DNA of 64,000 nt from Gilliamella sp. wkB108 (GCF_001690195.1 NZ_LZGM01000083.1:1-64000), one strand, 5' to 3'; shown: positions 9,140-19,584, numbered from the stretch's first letter. The notes: generated by a model from the sequence alone, not told the origin. A program made the numbers and translations.

Positions 9140-9616
9140 ATGAAACAGATCCCAATGACTGTAAAGGGAGCCGAATTATTACGTGCTGAACTTGAAGAGT
9201 TGAAAAACGTCAAAAGGCCTCAAATTACGGCTGCAATAGCCGAAGCAAGAGCGCATGGAGATTTAAAAGAAAATGCCGAATATCATGCAGCAAGAGAGCA
9301 ACAAGGCTTTTGTGAAGGACGTATTCAAGAGATTGAAAGCAAATTATCACAAGCACAAATTATTGATATTACCAAAGTAAAAAATACCGGGCGTATTATT
9401 TTTGGGGCAACAGTAACAGTAATTAATGTCGATACTGATGAAGAAACAACTTATCGAATAGTTGGCGATGATGAAGCGGACTATAGACAGAATCTCATTT
9501 CGGTCAATTCACCGATTGCTAGAGGTCTCATTGGTAAAGAAGATGGCGATACAGTACAAATTAAAACCCCTGGTGGTGATGTTGAATTTGATATCGTGAA
9601 AGTCGAGTATATCTAA
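9140..9616 (+). CDS. greA: transcription elongation factor GreA
   Basis: Rescues backtracked RNA polymerase by stimulating transcript cleavage through the secondary channel. The N-terminal coiled coil carries the catalytic acidic tip ([20 protein letters not shown], about residues 35-54), followed by the FKBP-like C-terminal domain ([20 protein letters not shown]). 158 residues, the same as E. coli. ATG 9140 has CGGGAG upstream. It is convergent with yhbY, as in E. coli. Confidence 0.97.
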   Translation: MKQIPMTVKGAELLRAELEELKNVKRPQITAAIAEARAHGDLKENAEYHAAREQQGFCEGRIQEIESKLSQAQIIDITKVKNTGRIIFGATVTVINVDTDEETTYRIVGDDEADYRQNLISVNSPIARGLIGKEDGDTVQIKTPGGDVEFDIVKVEYI

Positions 9617-9644
9617 TGACATCTTATTAAGAGGATATGAACAA

Positions 9645-9669
9645 AAACAGGGGCGCTTTCCCTGTTTTT
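9645..9669 (+). terminator. bidirectional terminator between greA and yhbY
   Basis: 8-bp stem AAACAGGG / CCCTGTTT with a 7-base loop, followed by T residues. The A run on the left gives a T tract on the minus strand too, so it can serve both convergent genes. Confidence 0.85.
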
Positions 9670-9963
9670 TTATTTTGGTAAAGTGATTTTCTTCTCTTCA
9701 CTTGGTCTAAATACAATAAAAATAGAACCAACTTGTTGTACTGGTTCAGCTTTTGTTTCTCGTATAATCGCATCACAAATTAGTTTTTTGGTTTCGCGAT
9801 CTTCAGCTGAAACTTTAATTTTGATTAACTCATGAAAATTTAACGCATTTTCAATTTCAGCTAATACACCTTCAGTAAATCCATTTGCACCAATCATGAC
9901 AATTGGTTTTAAATGATGAGCTTCACTTTTTAAAAAATGTTTTTGTTTATTAGATAAATTCAT
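9670..9963 (-). CDS. yhbY: ribosome assembly RNA-binding protein YhbY
   Basis: A single CRM domain of 97 residues with the typical N-terminal block KSEAHHLKPIVMIGANG (about 12-28) containing the GxxG-type loop. The family associates with pre-50S particles. It is divergent from rlmE, the E. coli arrangement, which fits a role with the rRNA methylase in 50S maturation. Confidence 0.93.
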   Translation of the reverse strand: MNLSNKQKHFLKSEAHHLKPIVMIGANGFTEGVLAEIENALNFHELIKIKVSAEDRETKKLICDAIIRETKAEPVQQVGSIFIVFRPSEEKKITLPK

Positions 9964-10060
9964 TAATTTTTTATCACATTATATTGAAATCCCGTTATTC
10001 TACCCTTATATGTATAACTAATCAATGAAGTGGCTACTTTACATTAAGGATTTATAAGCG

Positions 10061-10687
10061 GTGAGTAACAAAAAACGCTCAGCAAGTTCAACGCGATGGC
10101 TTAACGAGCATTTTAAAGATCGTTTTGTGCAGCAGGCACAAAAAAAAGGTCTACGTTCCAGAGCATGGTTCAAATTAGAAGAAATTCAAAAAAGCGACAA
10201 TTTATTTAAACCCGGTATCACGGTGGTTGACTTAGGCGCAGCACCGGGTGGCTGGTCACAATATGTGGCATCTCTTATTGGTAATAAAGGGCGCATTATC
10301 GCCTGTGATTTATTACCTATGGATCCTATTGTAGGTGTTGACTTCCTACAAGGTGATTTTCGCGATGAAGCTGTTCTAAAAGCGTTACTTGAACGTGTAG
10401 GAGAACAAAAAATACAAGTTGTTATGTCAGATATGGCACCTAATATGAGTGGACAGCCCGCAGTTGATATCCCCAGAGCAATGTACCTTGTTGAACTAGC
10501 CTTAGATATGTGTAGAGATGTGTTAGCACCTAATGGCAACTTTATTGTTAAAGTATTTCAAGGTGAGGGTTTTGAAGAGTATTTAAAAGAGGTACGATCG
10601 CTATTCAAAACTGTCAAAATTCGTAAACCTGAAGCTTCTCGCGCAAGATCTCGAGAAGTATATATTGTTGCAATGGGTATGAAGTAG
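10061..10687 (+). CDS. rlmE: 23S rRNA 2'-O-ribose U2552 methyltransferase RlmE
   Basis: Methylates U2552 in the A loop of 23S rRNA (RrmJ/FtsJ). The start is GTG 10061 with AAGGA upstream. SAM-binding motif [15 protein letters not shown] is near 59-72 and the catalytic K-D-K-E set includes Asp in [10 protein letters not shown] and Lys in [10 protein letters not shown]. 208 residues against 209 in E. coli. It precedes ftsH by 81 bases, as in the heat-shock rlmE-ftsH operon of E. coli. Confidence 0.96.
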   Translation: MSNKKRSASSTRWLNEHFKDRFVQQAQKKGLRSRAWFKLEEIQKSDNLFKPGITVVDLGAAPGGWSQYVASLIGNKGRIIACDLLPMDPIVGVDFLQGDFRDEAVLKALLERVGEQKIQVVMSDMAPNMSGQPAVDIPRAMYLVELALDMCRDVLAPNGNFIVKVFQGEGFEEYLKEVRSLFKTVKIRKPEASRARSREVYIVAMGMK

Positions 10688-10768
10688 TCAGTTGTATAAT
10701 TTTGTAGTACTATAGATTTATTTTTTAGTTTTAGTTCTAACTGTTAATTTTTGTGAGAGGTTTTTCTT

Positions 10769-12646
10769 TTGAACGACATGGTAAAGAATTTACTGATCTG
10801 GGGAATTATCGCCGTAGTATTGATTGCTGTATTTAACCAATTTAGCTCAATATCAAACAACGGACCCCAAGTCAATTATACACAATTTAATTCCGATATC
10901 ACCAATAAACAACTGAAAGAAGTTCGTATTAATGGACGTGAAATTGTTGCCACTACCAAAAATGACAATAGTTATGTCACCTACATTCCTTATTTTGATA
11001 AACAATTAATAGATCAGTTGGTAGTAAACAAAGTTAATGTCTATGGTAGTCCCGATGAAAAACCAAGTTTATTAGCTAATATTTTAATTTCATGGTTTCC
11101 GATTATTTTATTAATTGGCTTTTGGATCTTCATCATGCGCCAAATGCAAGGTGGTGGTAAAGGCGGACCAATGGCGGTTGGTAAAAGTAAAGCTCGGTTA
11201 TTAACTCCTGATCAAATCAAAACCAAATTTTCTGATGTGGCTGGCAGTGAAGAAGCTAAACAAGAAGTAACCGAAGTAGTAGATTTTTTACGCGATCCAA
11301 ATAAATATCAAAAACTAGGAGGCCGAATTCCGAAAGGGATTTTAATGGTTGGACCTCCAGGAACTGGGAAGACATTACTCGCAAGAGCCATTGCTGGTGA
11401 AGCTAATGTCCCTTTCTTCAGCATTTCTGGTTCAGACTTTGTCGAAATGTTTGTTGGTGTTGGTGCATCACGTGTTCGTGATTTGTTTGAACAAGCTCGT
11501 AAACATGCACCTTGTATTATTTTTATTGATGAAATTGATGCAGTGGGTCGCAAACGTGGTGGTGGCTCAATGGGTGGACATGATGAGCGAGAACAAACGC
11601 TAAACCAAATGTTAGTTGAGATGGACGGATTTGAAACTAATAGTGGTATTATCATTATTGCTGCAACTAACCGCGTTGATATTTTAGATCCAGCTTTGCT
11701 TCGTCCAGGTCGTTTTGACCGTCAAGTACAAATTGGTTTACCCGACATGAAAGGTCGTGAACAAATTCTTGCTGTGCATGTACGTAAAGTGCCATTAGGT
11801 TCTGACGTCAATCTATCAGTATTAGCCCGAGGGACGCCAAATTATTCAGGTGCTGAATTAGCTAACTTAGTTAATGAAGCGGCATTATTTGCGGCGCGCC
11901 GAAATAAACGAGTCGTCACCATGGATGAATTTGAAGAAGCTAAAGATAAAATTAATATGGGGACTCAGCGTCGTTCATTATCAATGACCAAAGAGCAGTT
12001 AACTAATACCGCTTACCATGAAGCAGGTCATGCTATTGTTGGTTATTTAGTACCAGAACATGATCCATTGCATAAGGTGACAATTATTCCTCGTGGTGGC
12101 GCATTAGGTGTAGCGTTCTTCTTACCGGAAGGAGATCAAATTAGTAAAACTCGTACTCAATTTGAATCTGAAATTTCAACTGCTTATGCAGGAAGAATTG
12201 CTGAAGGAATAATTTACGGTGAAGACAAAATCACTTCTGGTGCTTCCAGTGACATCCAGTATGCTTCAAGATTAGCACGAGCAATGGTCACTGAGTGGGG
12301 TTTCTCAGATCGCTTACCGCCCGTCTTATTTGAGTATGAAGAGTCATCTTATGGTCCTTTGAAGAAAATTTCTGATAGTACAGCAAAAGTTATTGATGAG
12401 GAAGTCGAAGCGCTTATTCAACGTAACTACAACCGTGCCAAGACCTTATTGACCGATAATATTGATATACTGCATGCGATGAAAGATGCTTTATTGAAAT
12501 ATGAAACAATTAACATGCAACAAATTGATGAACTGATGCATCGTAAGCCGGTTACACCACCAGATGGCTGGACAGATAACGACGAAAAAGCAACAATTGA
12601 AATTCCTAATGAAGGGGATAATACTCCACCTCAATCAGAAAGTTAA
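10769..12646 (+). CDS. ftsH: ATP-dependent zinc metalloprotease FtsH
   Basis: Membrane-anchored AAA+ protease that degrades LpxC, SecY, sigma-32 and damaged membrane proteins. Two N-terminal helices (about 6-24 and 101-122) flank a periplasmic domain; Walker A GPPGTGKT near 193, Walker B FIDEIDA near 252, and the zinc site HEAGH near 418. The TTG at 10769 has GAGAGG at good spacing, whereas the ATG at 10778 is too far from it; the E. coli gene also has an upstream TTG reading MSDM. 625 residues, slightly short at the variable C-terminal tail. Confidence 0.96.
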   Translation: MNDMVKNLLIWGIIAVVLIAVFNQFSSISNNGPQVNYTQFNSDITNKQLKEVRINGREIVATTKNDNSYVTYIPYFDKQLIDQLVVNKVNVYGSPDEKPSLLANILISWFPIILLIGFWIFIMRQMQGGGKGGPMAVGKSKARLLTPDQIKTKFSDVAGSEEAKQEVTEVVDFLRDPNKYQKLGGRIPKGILMVGPPGTGKTLLARAIAGEANVPFFSISGSDFVEMFVGVGASRVRDLFEQARKHAPCIIFIDEIDAVGRKRGGGSMGGHDEREQTLNQMLVEMDGFETNSGIIIIAATNRVDILDPALLRPGRFDRQVQIGLPDMKGREQILAVHVRKVPLGSDVNLSVLARGTPNYSGAELANLVNEAALFAARRNKRVVTMDEFEEAKDKINMGTQRRSLSMTKEQLTNTAYHEAGHAIVGYLVPEHDPLHKVTIIPRGGALGVAFFLPEGDQISKTRTQFESEISTAYAGRIAEGIIYGEDKITSGASSDIQYASRLARAMVTEWGFSDRLPPVLFEYEESSYGPLKKISDSTAKVIDEEVEALIQRNYNRAKTLLTDNIDILHAMKDALLKYETINMQQIDELMHRKPVTPPDGWTDNDEKATIEIPNEGDNTPPQSES

Positions 12647-12669
12647 TTTGCTCTGTTACAACAATACAA

Positions 12670-12693
12670 AAAACGCGCTACGGCGCGTTTTTT
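12670..12693 (+). terminator. rho-independent terminator after ftsH
   Basis: Stem AACGCGC / GCGCGTT extended by A-T pairs, with a TACG tetraloop, followed by TTTTT. Terminates ftsH about 25 bases after its stop and separates it from folP. Confidence 0.9.
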
Positions 12694-12846
12694 ATCAAAA
12701 CGACGACAATACATTAGTAATAAACAGTCAGTGTCTTAATAGTAACGCTATAAACTTCAATAAGTTGAACTTAATTTTATAGCTAATATAATTTTAAGTA
12801 TAACTGTATAAACAATTTAAATCACATCCTAATAAGGTTAACAATC

Positions 12847-13683
12847 ATGGAAATTCATTTTCAAAATCAAATCATGGATCTCTCTTTTCCACAAGTGATG
12901 GGCATTGTTAATATGACGCCGGATTCCTTTTCTGACGGAGGAAATTACAATAACCTTGATGATGCGTTACGACGAGTTGATAGTATGATTCAAGCTGGTG
13001 CAACATTTATCGATGTAGGTGGTGAATCAACTCGACCTGGAGCCACTGAAGTTTCAGTAGATGAAGAACTGAATCGAGTAATTCCATTAATTGAAAAAAT
13101 TGCTAACTATTTTGATGTATGGATTTCAGTTGATACATCAAAACCACAAGTGATGATTGAATCGGCTAAAGCGGGTGTTCATCTAATTAATGATATCCGA
13201 GCGCTCACCGAAGCTGGCGCAATAGAGGCTGCGTCACAAACTGGTTTGCCAGTATGTATTATGCATATGCAAGGTGATCCTCAAACAATGCAAACTGCAC
13301 CCCATTATCAGCAGGACATTTATCAAGAAGTAGACCAATTTTTTGCTCAACATATTAACCGTTGTATAAATGCTGGAATTAATCGTGAAAAAATCATCCT
13401 CGATCCAGGTTTTGGATTTGGTAAGACTTTAGCGCATAACTATCGTTTACTCGCAACGTTAGAAAAATTCCACCACTTTAATTTACCATTATTGGTCGGC
13501 ATGTCGAGAAAATCCATGATTGGACAAGTTTTAAATGTGCCACCGCAAGAACGCATGCTTGGTAGTGTATCCTGTGCCGTCATTGCAGCAATGAAAGGCG
13601 CTCAAATTATTCGCGTACATGATGTAAAAGAAACCTTTGATGCACTGAGAATTGTACAAGCAACCTTAGCAGAACGAGGTTAA
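12847..13683 (+). CDS. folP: dihydropteroate synthase
   Basis: Joins 6-hydroxymethyl-dihydropterin pyrophosphate with p-aminobenzoate in folate synthesis; the sulfonamide target. TIM-barrel motifs are present: GIVNMTPDSFSDGG (loop 1, residues 19-32), DVGGESTRPGA (loop 2), NDI near 115, DPGFGFGKT near 200, and the GMSRKS region near 220. 278 residues. ATG 12847 has AAGG nearby. In E. coli glmM follows folP; it does not follow here. Confidence 0.95.
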   Translation: MEIHFQNQIMDLSFPQVMGIVNMTPDSFSDGGNYNNLDDALRRVDSMIQAGATFIDVGGESTRPGATEVSVDEELNRVIPLIEKIANYFDVWISVDTSKPQVMIESAKAGVHLINDIRALTEAGAIEAASQTGLPVCIMHMQGDPQTMQTAPHYQQDIYQEVDQFFAQHINRCINAGINREKIILDPGFGFGKTLAHNYRLLATLEKFHHFNLPLLVGMSRKSMIGQVLNVPPQERMLGSVSCAVIAAMKGAQIIRVHDVKETFDALRIVQATLAERG

Positions 13684-14055
13684 TAACACTCATTTTGTGT
13701 TACTATGCTTAAATGTAACAAGCCAGAGTAATAACAACGACAAACGAAAGCTAACCAGTGGAGTATATAAGTTATAAAACCTTCCATGTGTAATTCAACA
13801 TATACTTCTTTCAAATCAATGGATTGATGTTATTTAGTATAGAAATAACTATGGCATCACAACCGAATTATTATCTCAGTGCAAGTTTCACAAAAAGAAA
13901 AAATTATTAGATTGCAAAAAAATAGTTGTGAAAAATTTTCAGGTTAGCTATACGTTTCAGTATGTAAAAAAATAAATAACATACCTAATTATATCGCTAC
14001 TTGAACAACATACACTTCACCAATCATAAAGTTAAACTAACTAACAATTGCATCT
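13684..14055 (+). other. intergenic region after folP
   Basis: AT-rich non-coding stretch between the convergent ends of folP and ubiA, where E. coli would have glmM. It holds a weak hairpin just after the folP stop (13684-13702) and one inverted copy of the 27-bp dispersed repeat at 13938-13963. I see no gene, and no glmM remnant is readable. Confidence 0.6.
13938..13963 (-). repeat. 27-bp dispersed repeat, copy A
   Basis: On the minus strand it reads CATACTGAAACGTATAGC and then TAACCTGAA. It matches copies at 28071, 56419 and 58789 at nearly every base. Within it TATAC and GTATA form a small inverted repeat. Function unknown; possibly the end of a small mobile element or a REP-like sequence. 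Confidence 0.75.
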
Positions 14056-14883
14056 TTATGAAAAAAATATACCCAAAAAAACCATACAACCAACTAAATT
14101 ATTATTTAGAAAAGCCTTGAAACATCGATCTCTGTCACGATCTTTAATTAGCCATTGTTGATAAATAAACAGCAATATAACCAATAATAAACCCAAATAA
14201 TAGAATGTGGATAACTGATTAAGCTGACCAATAATAAATAGGCTAATAACAGTTATTACCTGTAATAGCCCGATGATTAACTTATCATAACGACCAAATA
14301 AAATTGCGGTTGATTTAATACCTATTTTCAAATCATCAATACGATCTACCATTGCATATTGTGTATCATAAGCTACAGTCCAACAGATATTAGCGAAGCA
14401 AAGTAGCCAACAAGTTAAAGGAAACTGCTCAATGGTTGCCGCATACACCATTGGGATCCCCCAACTAAAGGCAACACCTAAGGTAATTTGCGGTAAATGG
14501 GTATAGCGCTTCATAAAGGGATAAATCAAGGTTGTTAATAGCGCTAAACAAGCTATAAGCCACGACAGTTTATTTAAAGTAAGTAACAAAGTCAGTGCAA
14601 CAATCAACAAGACAAATAAAGTCCACAAAGCATTTTTTTCGGTCAAAGCACCACGAGCTAATGGTCGATTTTTGGTACGTTCAACATATCCATCAAAATG
14701 ACGATCCGCATAATCATTGATAACACATCCGGCAGAACGCATCACCACCACACCTAGTACAAATACCAACGTAATATATAAAGTAGGATGATTCGCCAGC
14801 CAAATTGCCCACAGCGTCGGCCAGAGTAAAAGTAATATCCCGATTGGTCTATCTAAACGCATCAGTTGTAAATAAGCTAACAT
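14056..14883 (-). CDS. ubiA: 4-hydroxybenzoate polyprenyltransferase UbiA
   Basis: Integral membrane prenyltransferase that attaches the isoprenoid tail to 4-hydroxybenzoate in ubiquinone synthesis. Both Asp-rich motifs are visible: NDYADRHFD (about 56-64, with RPLARG after it) and [16 protein letters not shown] (about 178-193). Around eight membrane helices. 275 residues, slightly shorter at both ends than E. coli UbiA (290). No ubiC neighbours it, so chorismate lyase, if present, is elsewhere. Confidence 0.94.
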   Translation of the reverse strand: MLAYLQLMRLDRPIGILLLLWPTLWAIWLANHPTLYITLVFVLGVVVMRSAGCVINDYADRHFDGYVERTKNRPLARGALTEKNALWTLFVLLIVALTLLLTLNKLSWLIACLALLTTLIYPFMKRYTHLPQITLGVAFSWGIPMVYAATIEQFPLTCWLLCFANICWTVAYDTQYAMVDRIDDLKIGIKSTAILFGRYDKLIIGLLQVITVISLFIIGQLNQLSTFYYLGLLLVILLFIYQQWLIKDRDRDRCFKAFLNNNLVGCMVFLGIFFS

Positions 14884-15037
14884 TAATACTATTCATCCTA
14901 ATAAATTATAGCGAAATTATACCTATCAGCATGCAATCTACAATTGCTACTTCATGACAACAATCATTAATTGATTAACGAAAATTAACAAAATACTAAT
15001 TTAAAATGACACTCTCATTTAAGTATTACAAAACATT

Positions 15038-15598
15038 TTACAGCATCTGTAGATATTGTTCTGCAATAACGGCTAATGCTTGATAGAATCGGCTGATATT
15101 ATTTTGTTTCAACCGATCGAGGTAGATAGAAGACCACGTCTGCAAATGATCGGTGATCAGCTGCTTTGCTGTATCAGTTTTGTTCTTGTCCAGCAACATC
15201 GCCAAAGCTAAGAGCATTAATCCAAACTGATCTTCTGGCTCATTCATTCCTGTATTAAGCTTGATGCCATGCTGTTTCAAAAATTGACGGTAACGCTCTT
15301 GTGACTCACCCATAAGTAAATGTTCTTTATCAAGATAAACAGATCCCCAAGGAGGTATCGGCATAGTACCTTGACCTTCAAATAACACTGAATATTGATA
15401 ATCAAGCTCAGGATTATTATTTATTTCATCAGTTAATATTCCGCACTGTTTATTGATAAGTGAAGGATTTTGCCATTCAGGGAACTGATCAAGATGCAAC
15501 AAAGCAGCAATTAACGGTTTTACCATTTGGCTATCTGGTGGATAGTAAAAAAAAGCACCTAATAACTTTGCCAATATAGCAGAATTTGTGCTATTCAC
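15038..15598 (-). CDS. dmsD: Tat proofreading chaperone DmsD (TorD family)
   Basis: All-helical cytoplasmic chaperone that binds the twin-arginine signal peptide of DmsA until the molybdenum cofactor is inserted. The family hallmarks PPWGSVYLDKEHLLMG (about 83-98) and MNEPEDQFGLML (about 118-129) are clear. 186 residues. It lies 60 bases after dmsC in the same direction, so the operon is dmsABCD; in E. coli dmsD is with ynfEFGH instead. Another TorD-family subtype is possible but the position argues for DmsA. Confidence 0.88.
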   Translation of the reverse strand: MNSTNSAILAKLLGAFFYYPPDSQMVKPLIAALLHLDQFPEWQNPSLINKQCGILTDEINNNPELDYQYSVLFEGQGTMPIPPWGSVYLDKEHLLMGESQERYRQFLKQHGIKLNTGMNEPEDQFGLMLLALAMLLDKNKTDTAKQLITDHLQTWSSIYLDRLKQNNISRFYQALAVIAEQYLQML

Positions 15599-15657
15599 AT
15601 TGATTGCTCCTTGCCTTAACTCACCTTTTTATGAGGGATTAGTTTTATTCTAAATGA

Positions 15658-16497
15658 TTATAAAGGAATTATCCATAAATTATAAAATGCGATACGTTCA
15701 CAAATTTCACCAACTAAAACGCAGGCAAAAACAGTAAAATAAGTAATAGTATTTGTAGCTGTTCGCCTACTAGTTAGCGCGACTAAAACCAAGGCTAGCA
15801 AAAGTAACCCACATTGTGCAATCATCCAAACGTGTTGTTCAGAAGCTAATTGAGGCGAGATTGCAGCCATTAAATTTAGATAAGGTATTTTTAATAACAA
15901 AATCAGCAACACACTAACAACAAATACCAAACGACCAATACGATATAAACCTAATATGAGTACAGCAAGACTTCCTAATACCAACATCGCAGTGTACATT
16001 TGAATAGCGGTGTAATAGGTATTCCATGTTTCAACTGTGGGCAGCATATAAGTTGCAACGATTGTCCATACAAAGATTAAGCTTAAAATAATCAATAAGA
16101 TTGCTATGATTTTTGCTAAATGAGGGATCTGATTTACTCGCTGACAGAGCGTTTTTATCAATTTAAATTTACTGTCTTTATTCTCATACGAAAAATGAAT
16201 TAATAATACACTGACCAAAGTCAAACCAAACAATAGACCAAAAGTAAATATCTCATTACTCATAGGGGAACGACCAATACCAAAAATAACATTTAAAGCA
16301 CGTAATGGTTGCCCCAAATGGAATGAAGCAATAACCATACCTAATGCCATAAAAATTAGTGCTACACTATTAATTTTTGCTATTGTGAACAAATTATTTT
16401 GTGAATGGGTCAATAAATAATGTAAACCACCAAGAAAAACCATACCAGCAGATAACTGCCCAAAAACCGTAAAAAACACCAGTGGTAACTCATGCAT
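15658..16497 (-). CDS. dmsC: dimethyl sulfoxide reductase membrane anchor subunit DmsC
   Basis: Eight-helix inner-membrane quinol-oxidizing anchor that passes electrons from menaquinol to DmsB. I start at ATG 16497 (MHELPLVFFTVFGQLSAGMVF), which has GGAGGAGGT directly upstream inside the end of dmsB and matches the start of E. coli DmsC; the frame is open further up but that part overlaps dmsB by 77 bases. 279 residues against 287 in E. coli. The conserved HLG of the quinol site (SFHLGQPLRALN) is present. Confidence 0.92.
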   Translation of the reverse strand: MHELPLVFFTVFGQLSAGMVFLGGLHYLLTHSQNNLFTIAKINSVALIFMALGMVIASFHLGQPLRALNVIFGIGRSPMSNEIFTFGLLFGLTLVSVLLIHFSYENKDSKFKLIKTLCQRVNQIPHLAKIIAILLIILSLIFVWTIVATYMLPTVETWNTYYTAIQMYTAMLVLGSLAVLILGLYRIGRLVFVVSVLLILLLKIPYLNLMAAISPQLASEQHVWMIAQCGLLLLALVLVALTSRRTATNTITYFTVFACVLVGEICERIAFYNLWIIPL

Positions 16498-16498
16498 A

Positions 16499-17113
16499 TT
16501 AGACCTCCTCCGGATTAAGCACTTTACCCAGAGTATCTCCCGAAGCTTTAGCTTGTGCATGTGGCTTAATAACAATATTAGGTTTAGTCAACTGTGAATT
16601 AGGTAATGGCGCAATATTTTGCTCATTACCATAACGCTGGCGAAGTTTATCAATTTCATCAAAATCTAATACACGTTGAGGACAAGATTCAACACAAACA
16701 GGTTTTAAACCTGCTGCAACACGTTCATAACAGCCATCACACTTTGACATTACGCGTTTTTGACGATCAAACTGAGGCGCACCATATGGACAACGCATTT
16801 CACAATATCGGCAACCAATACAGACATCTTGATTAACAACCACTAATCCATCTTGTTCACGTTTGTGCATTGCACCAGTAGGACAGCCTTGTACACAAGC
16901 AGGTTGATCACAGTGATTACAAGCAATAGATAAATAATAGATAAAGGTATTATTTTGCCAAATGCCATCGACTTGTTGCCAAATGCCACCGCCATATTCA
17001 TAAACACGACGAAAATGAATACCTAGTGGGTTATCTTTTTCATCTTTACAACTAAGTTGACAAGTTTTACAACCTGTACATTTTGAGGAATCAATATAGA
17101 ATCCATATTGCAT
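16499..17113 (-). CDS. dmsB: dimethyl sulfoxide reductase iron-sulfur subunit DmsB
   Basis: Four-cluster ferredoxin-like subunit that carries electrons from DmsC to DmsA. Four Cys groups are visible: CTGCKTCQLSC near 14, CNHCDQPACVQGCP near 67, CIGCRYCEMRCPYGAP near 99, and CDGCYERV...CVESCP near 126-146. 204 residues, E. coli 205, with the same C-terminal block (KPNIVIKPHAQA). It begins 20 bases after dmsA and abuts dmsC. Confidence 0.95.
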   Translation of the reverse strand: MQYGFYIDSSKCTGCKTCQLSCKDEKDNPLGIHFRRVYEYGGGIWQQVDGIWQNNTFIYYLSIACNHCDQPACVQGCPTGAMHKREQDGLVVVNQDVCIGCRYCEMRCPYGAPQFDRQKRVMSKCDGCYERVAAGLKPVCVESCPQRVLDFDEIDKLRQRYGNEQNIAPLPNSQLTKPNIVIKPHAQAKASGDTLGKVLNPEEV

Positions 17114-17133
17114 TTTTATTATCTCCTCTTACC

Positions 17134-19584
17134 CTACAATACCGATTGTGTAACAGGCAAGGGTTTAATATCAACCAAATTGGTATGCTGTGGGTTAGAT
17201 TTAGCAAGTACACTTGGCCTTAATGAGGTTAAACGGTTAATACAACCACCAACATCAATACCGGCAGCATTGGTTTTAGCCCACATTCCTTGAGGAATCG
17301 CTATCACGCCTGGCAGTATACGAGGCGTTACTTTAGCTGGAATATACAGTCGTCCACGATCGTTATAAACCTCAACTAACTGACCATGTTTAATTTGTCT
17401 TTGCTCAGCATCGAATGGATTGATCCAAACACTATCAGCTACCGCTTCGCGCAGTTGTGGCAAATTACTATAGGTTGAATGGCAATGTCCTTTGATATGA
17501 AATCCAATAAGTTGTAAAGGATATTTGGCTCGTCGCTTTTTATCTTCACTCCCTTCCACTGCTGGTAAATATGCAGGAATTGGGTAGAGTATGTCTTCCT
17601 CATCAAGTTCCCATTCACTGGCAATTTTAGCCAATGCTTCTGAATAGATCTCAATTTTGCCAGACGGCGTAGTTAATGGATTATTAATTGGATCGTCTCT
17701 AAATGCCTTCAAACCAATTTGTTCATCACTATTTTCCAATTTACGATCGACCACCCCCATACCGTCAGTTTCAGCAAAAGGCGGTAAATTTGGCTCATAC
17801 TTACGCAACTTTTCATAACAATACTCGATCCATTCATCTTGGGTACGCCCTTCGGTAAATTTATCTTTTACACCCATTTTTTCGGATAGCTCAGTTAATA
17901 CATCATAAGCCGGTCGATTTTCCCATAAAGGTTTGATAGCCCTTTGCATCCGAATAAGGTAGTTATAAGCGCCCGATGCATAAGAGTTATTAATTAAATC
18001 ATTACTTTCGACAGATGACACATCCGGTAACAACAAATCGGCATATTTTGCTGATGCGGTCATATGTGTATCCCAGACTAAAATAAATTCACACTTAGAT
18101 TCATCTTGTAAAATTTGGTGGGTACGATTGAGATCTGAATGTTGATTGCCGATGACATTACCCGCGTAATTCCAAATAAATTTAATCCCCACATCCAATT
18201 TATCTTTCCCTTTTAGGTAAGAATTTTTAGCGGTCATATTAGGACCATCTTCTATTGCTTTAGTCCACAAAAAGAAAGAGATACTGGTTTTTACGGGATT
18301 AGGAATACTTAAACCCGGCAAAGAATAAGAAACACTTCCACCCCAAGTACCTATATTAGTTCCAGGCTTACCAAATTGTCCGGTTATAATGGGCAGTATC
18401 ATAATAGCTCGTGCCGTATGCTCACCATTTTGCCAACGCTGTACACCATAACCTTGTGATATCCATGCCGCCTTTGCATTAACAATATCCATTGCTAACT
18501 TACGAATTTGTGAAGCAGGAATACCTGTTCTTTCTGCCGCCCACTCTGGTGTTTTAGGTGTTCTATCATCACCTAATCCCAAAATATACGATTTATAATC
18601 ACTAAAGGCTGGCGCACTATCGGGTAAAGAATCAGCATTCCAACCAACACAATATTGATTAAGCATATTATCGTCGATACGATCTTGTTCGAGTAATGCA
18701 TAAATAATGGCTGCAACTAACGCCGCATCCGTACCCGGAACAATTGGTATCCATTCGGCATTATAAGCCACCACACTTTCACTATGACGAGGATCGATAA
18801 TAATAACCCGGGCTTTACTCTGTTCAAGGGCATGAAAAAGCTCAGTAACTTGGCCACCGCCGGACATTCTGGTTTCAGCAACATTATGCCCAAACATCAC
18901 CACAAGATCTGAATGCTTAATCTGATCAATCAAAGAATCTGTAGCATAACCATAAACAAATGGGCGGATAGCCGAAATTTGACCACTTGAATAATCCCCA
19001 TGGTAATTCAAAAATCCGCCAATGGTACTTAAAAAACGTTTACAAGCATTACGACCTGAAATATTTGCTCCAGTTGTACCTGAACCATATTGATAATAAA
19101 TTGCTTCATTACCATACTTTTCAATAGTATATTTAAGCTTATCTGCTAGCAAATTAATCGCTTCATCCCATGAAATACGCTTAAATTTACCTTCTCCACG
19201 TTTACCTATGCGTACCATAGGATATTTTAAGCGATCTGGATCATAAGTACGCCAACGAACAGCTCTACCTCGAATACAAGGACGAATTTGGTGTAAACCA
19301 AATGTAGATTCATCAATCCCATCTTCCGAAGATATTTTGGTAATAATATCGTTTTTAACATGTACTTTCAGTGGACAACGACTACCACAATTGACTAAAC
19401 AAGCACTATAAAAAATTTTCTCTTCTTCACTGGGATTAACATTGTCGTTATGTTTCGTTGCTATATTGGGTTCAGCATAGACAAAGGGTAATTGCATATT
19501 ATTGGTTAATGCAACAACTCCCCCAATTGCCATGGATTTTTGTAGAAAATCACGCCGACTTATCTTGTTTTCTGACCTACTCAT
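17134..19584 (-). CDS. dmsA: dimethyl sulfoxide reductase catalytic subunit DmsA
   Basis: Molybdenum bis-MGD oxidoreductase using DMSO or N-oxides as terminal electron acceptor in anaerobic respiration. The twin-arginine signal is SRRDFLQKSMAIGGVVAL (residues 9-26). The mature N-terminus carries the 4Fe-4S motif CLVNCGSRC, with the fourth Cys in RPCIRGRA. 816 residues, E. coli 814. The C-terminal molybdopterin-dinucleotide-binding domain is intact. First gene of dmsABCD; I found no convincing FNR box upstream. Confidence 0.95.
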   Translation of the reverse strand: MSRSENKISRRDFLQKSMAIGGVVALTNNMQLPFVYAEPNIATKHNDNVNPSEEEKIFYSACLVNCGSRCPLKVHVKNDIITKISSEDGIDESTFGLHQIRPCIRGRAVRWRTYDPDRLKYPMVRIGKRGEGKFKRISWDEAINLLADKLKYTIEKYGNEAIYYQYGSGTTGANISGRNACKRFLSTIGGFLNYHGDYSSGQISAIRPFVYGYATDSLIDQIKHSDLVVMFGHNVAETRMSGGGQVTELFHALEQSKARVIIIDPRHSESVVAYNAEWIPIVPGTDAALVAAIIYALLEQDRIDDNMLNQYCVGWNADSLPDSAPAFSDYKSYILGLGDDRTPKTPEWAAERTGIPASQIRKLAMDIVNAKAAWISQGYGVQRWQNGEHTARAIMILPIITGQFGKPGTNIGTWGGSVSYSLPGLSIPNPVKTSISFFLWTKAIEDGPNMTAKNSYLKGKDKLDVGIKFIWNYAGNVIGNQHSDLNRTHQILQDESKCEFILVWDTHMTASAKYADLLLPDVSSVESNDLINNSYASGAYNYLIRMQRAIKPLWENRPAYDVLTELSEKMGVKDKFTEGRTQDEWIEYCYEKLRKYEPNLPPFAETDGMGVVDRKLENSDEQIGLKAFRDDPINNPLTTPSGKIEIYSEALAKIASEWELDEEDILYPIPAYLPAVEGSEDKKRRAKYPLQLIGFHIKGHCHSTYSNLPQLREAVADSVWINPFDAEQRQIKHGQLVEVYNDRGRLYIPAKVTPRILPGVIAIPQGMWAKTNAAGIDVGGCINRLTSLRPSVLAKSNPQHTNLVDIKPLPVTQSVL

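Noticed and set aside
8992-9189. 65-codon open frame before greA
   Set aside because: It overlaps the greA leader hairpin and the start of greA in another frame, and has no recognisable content.
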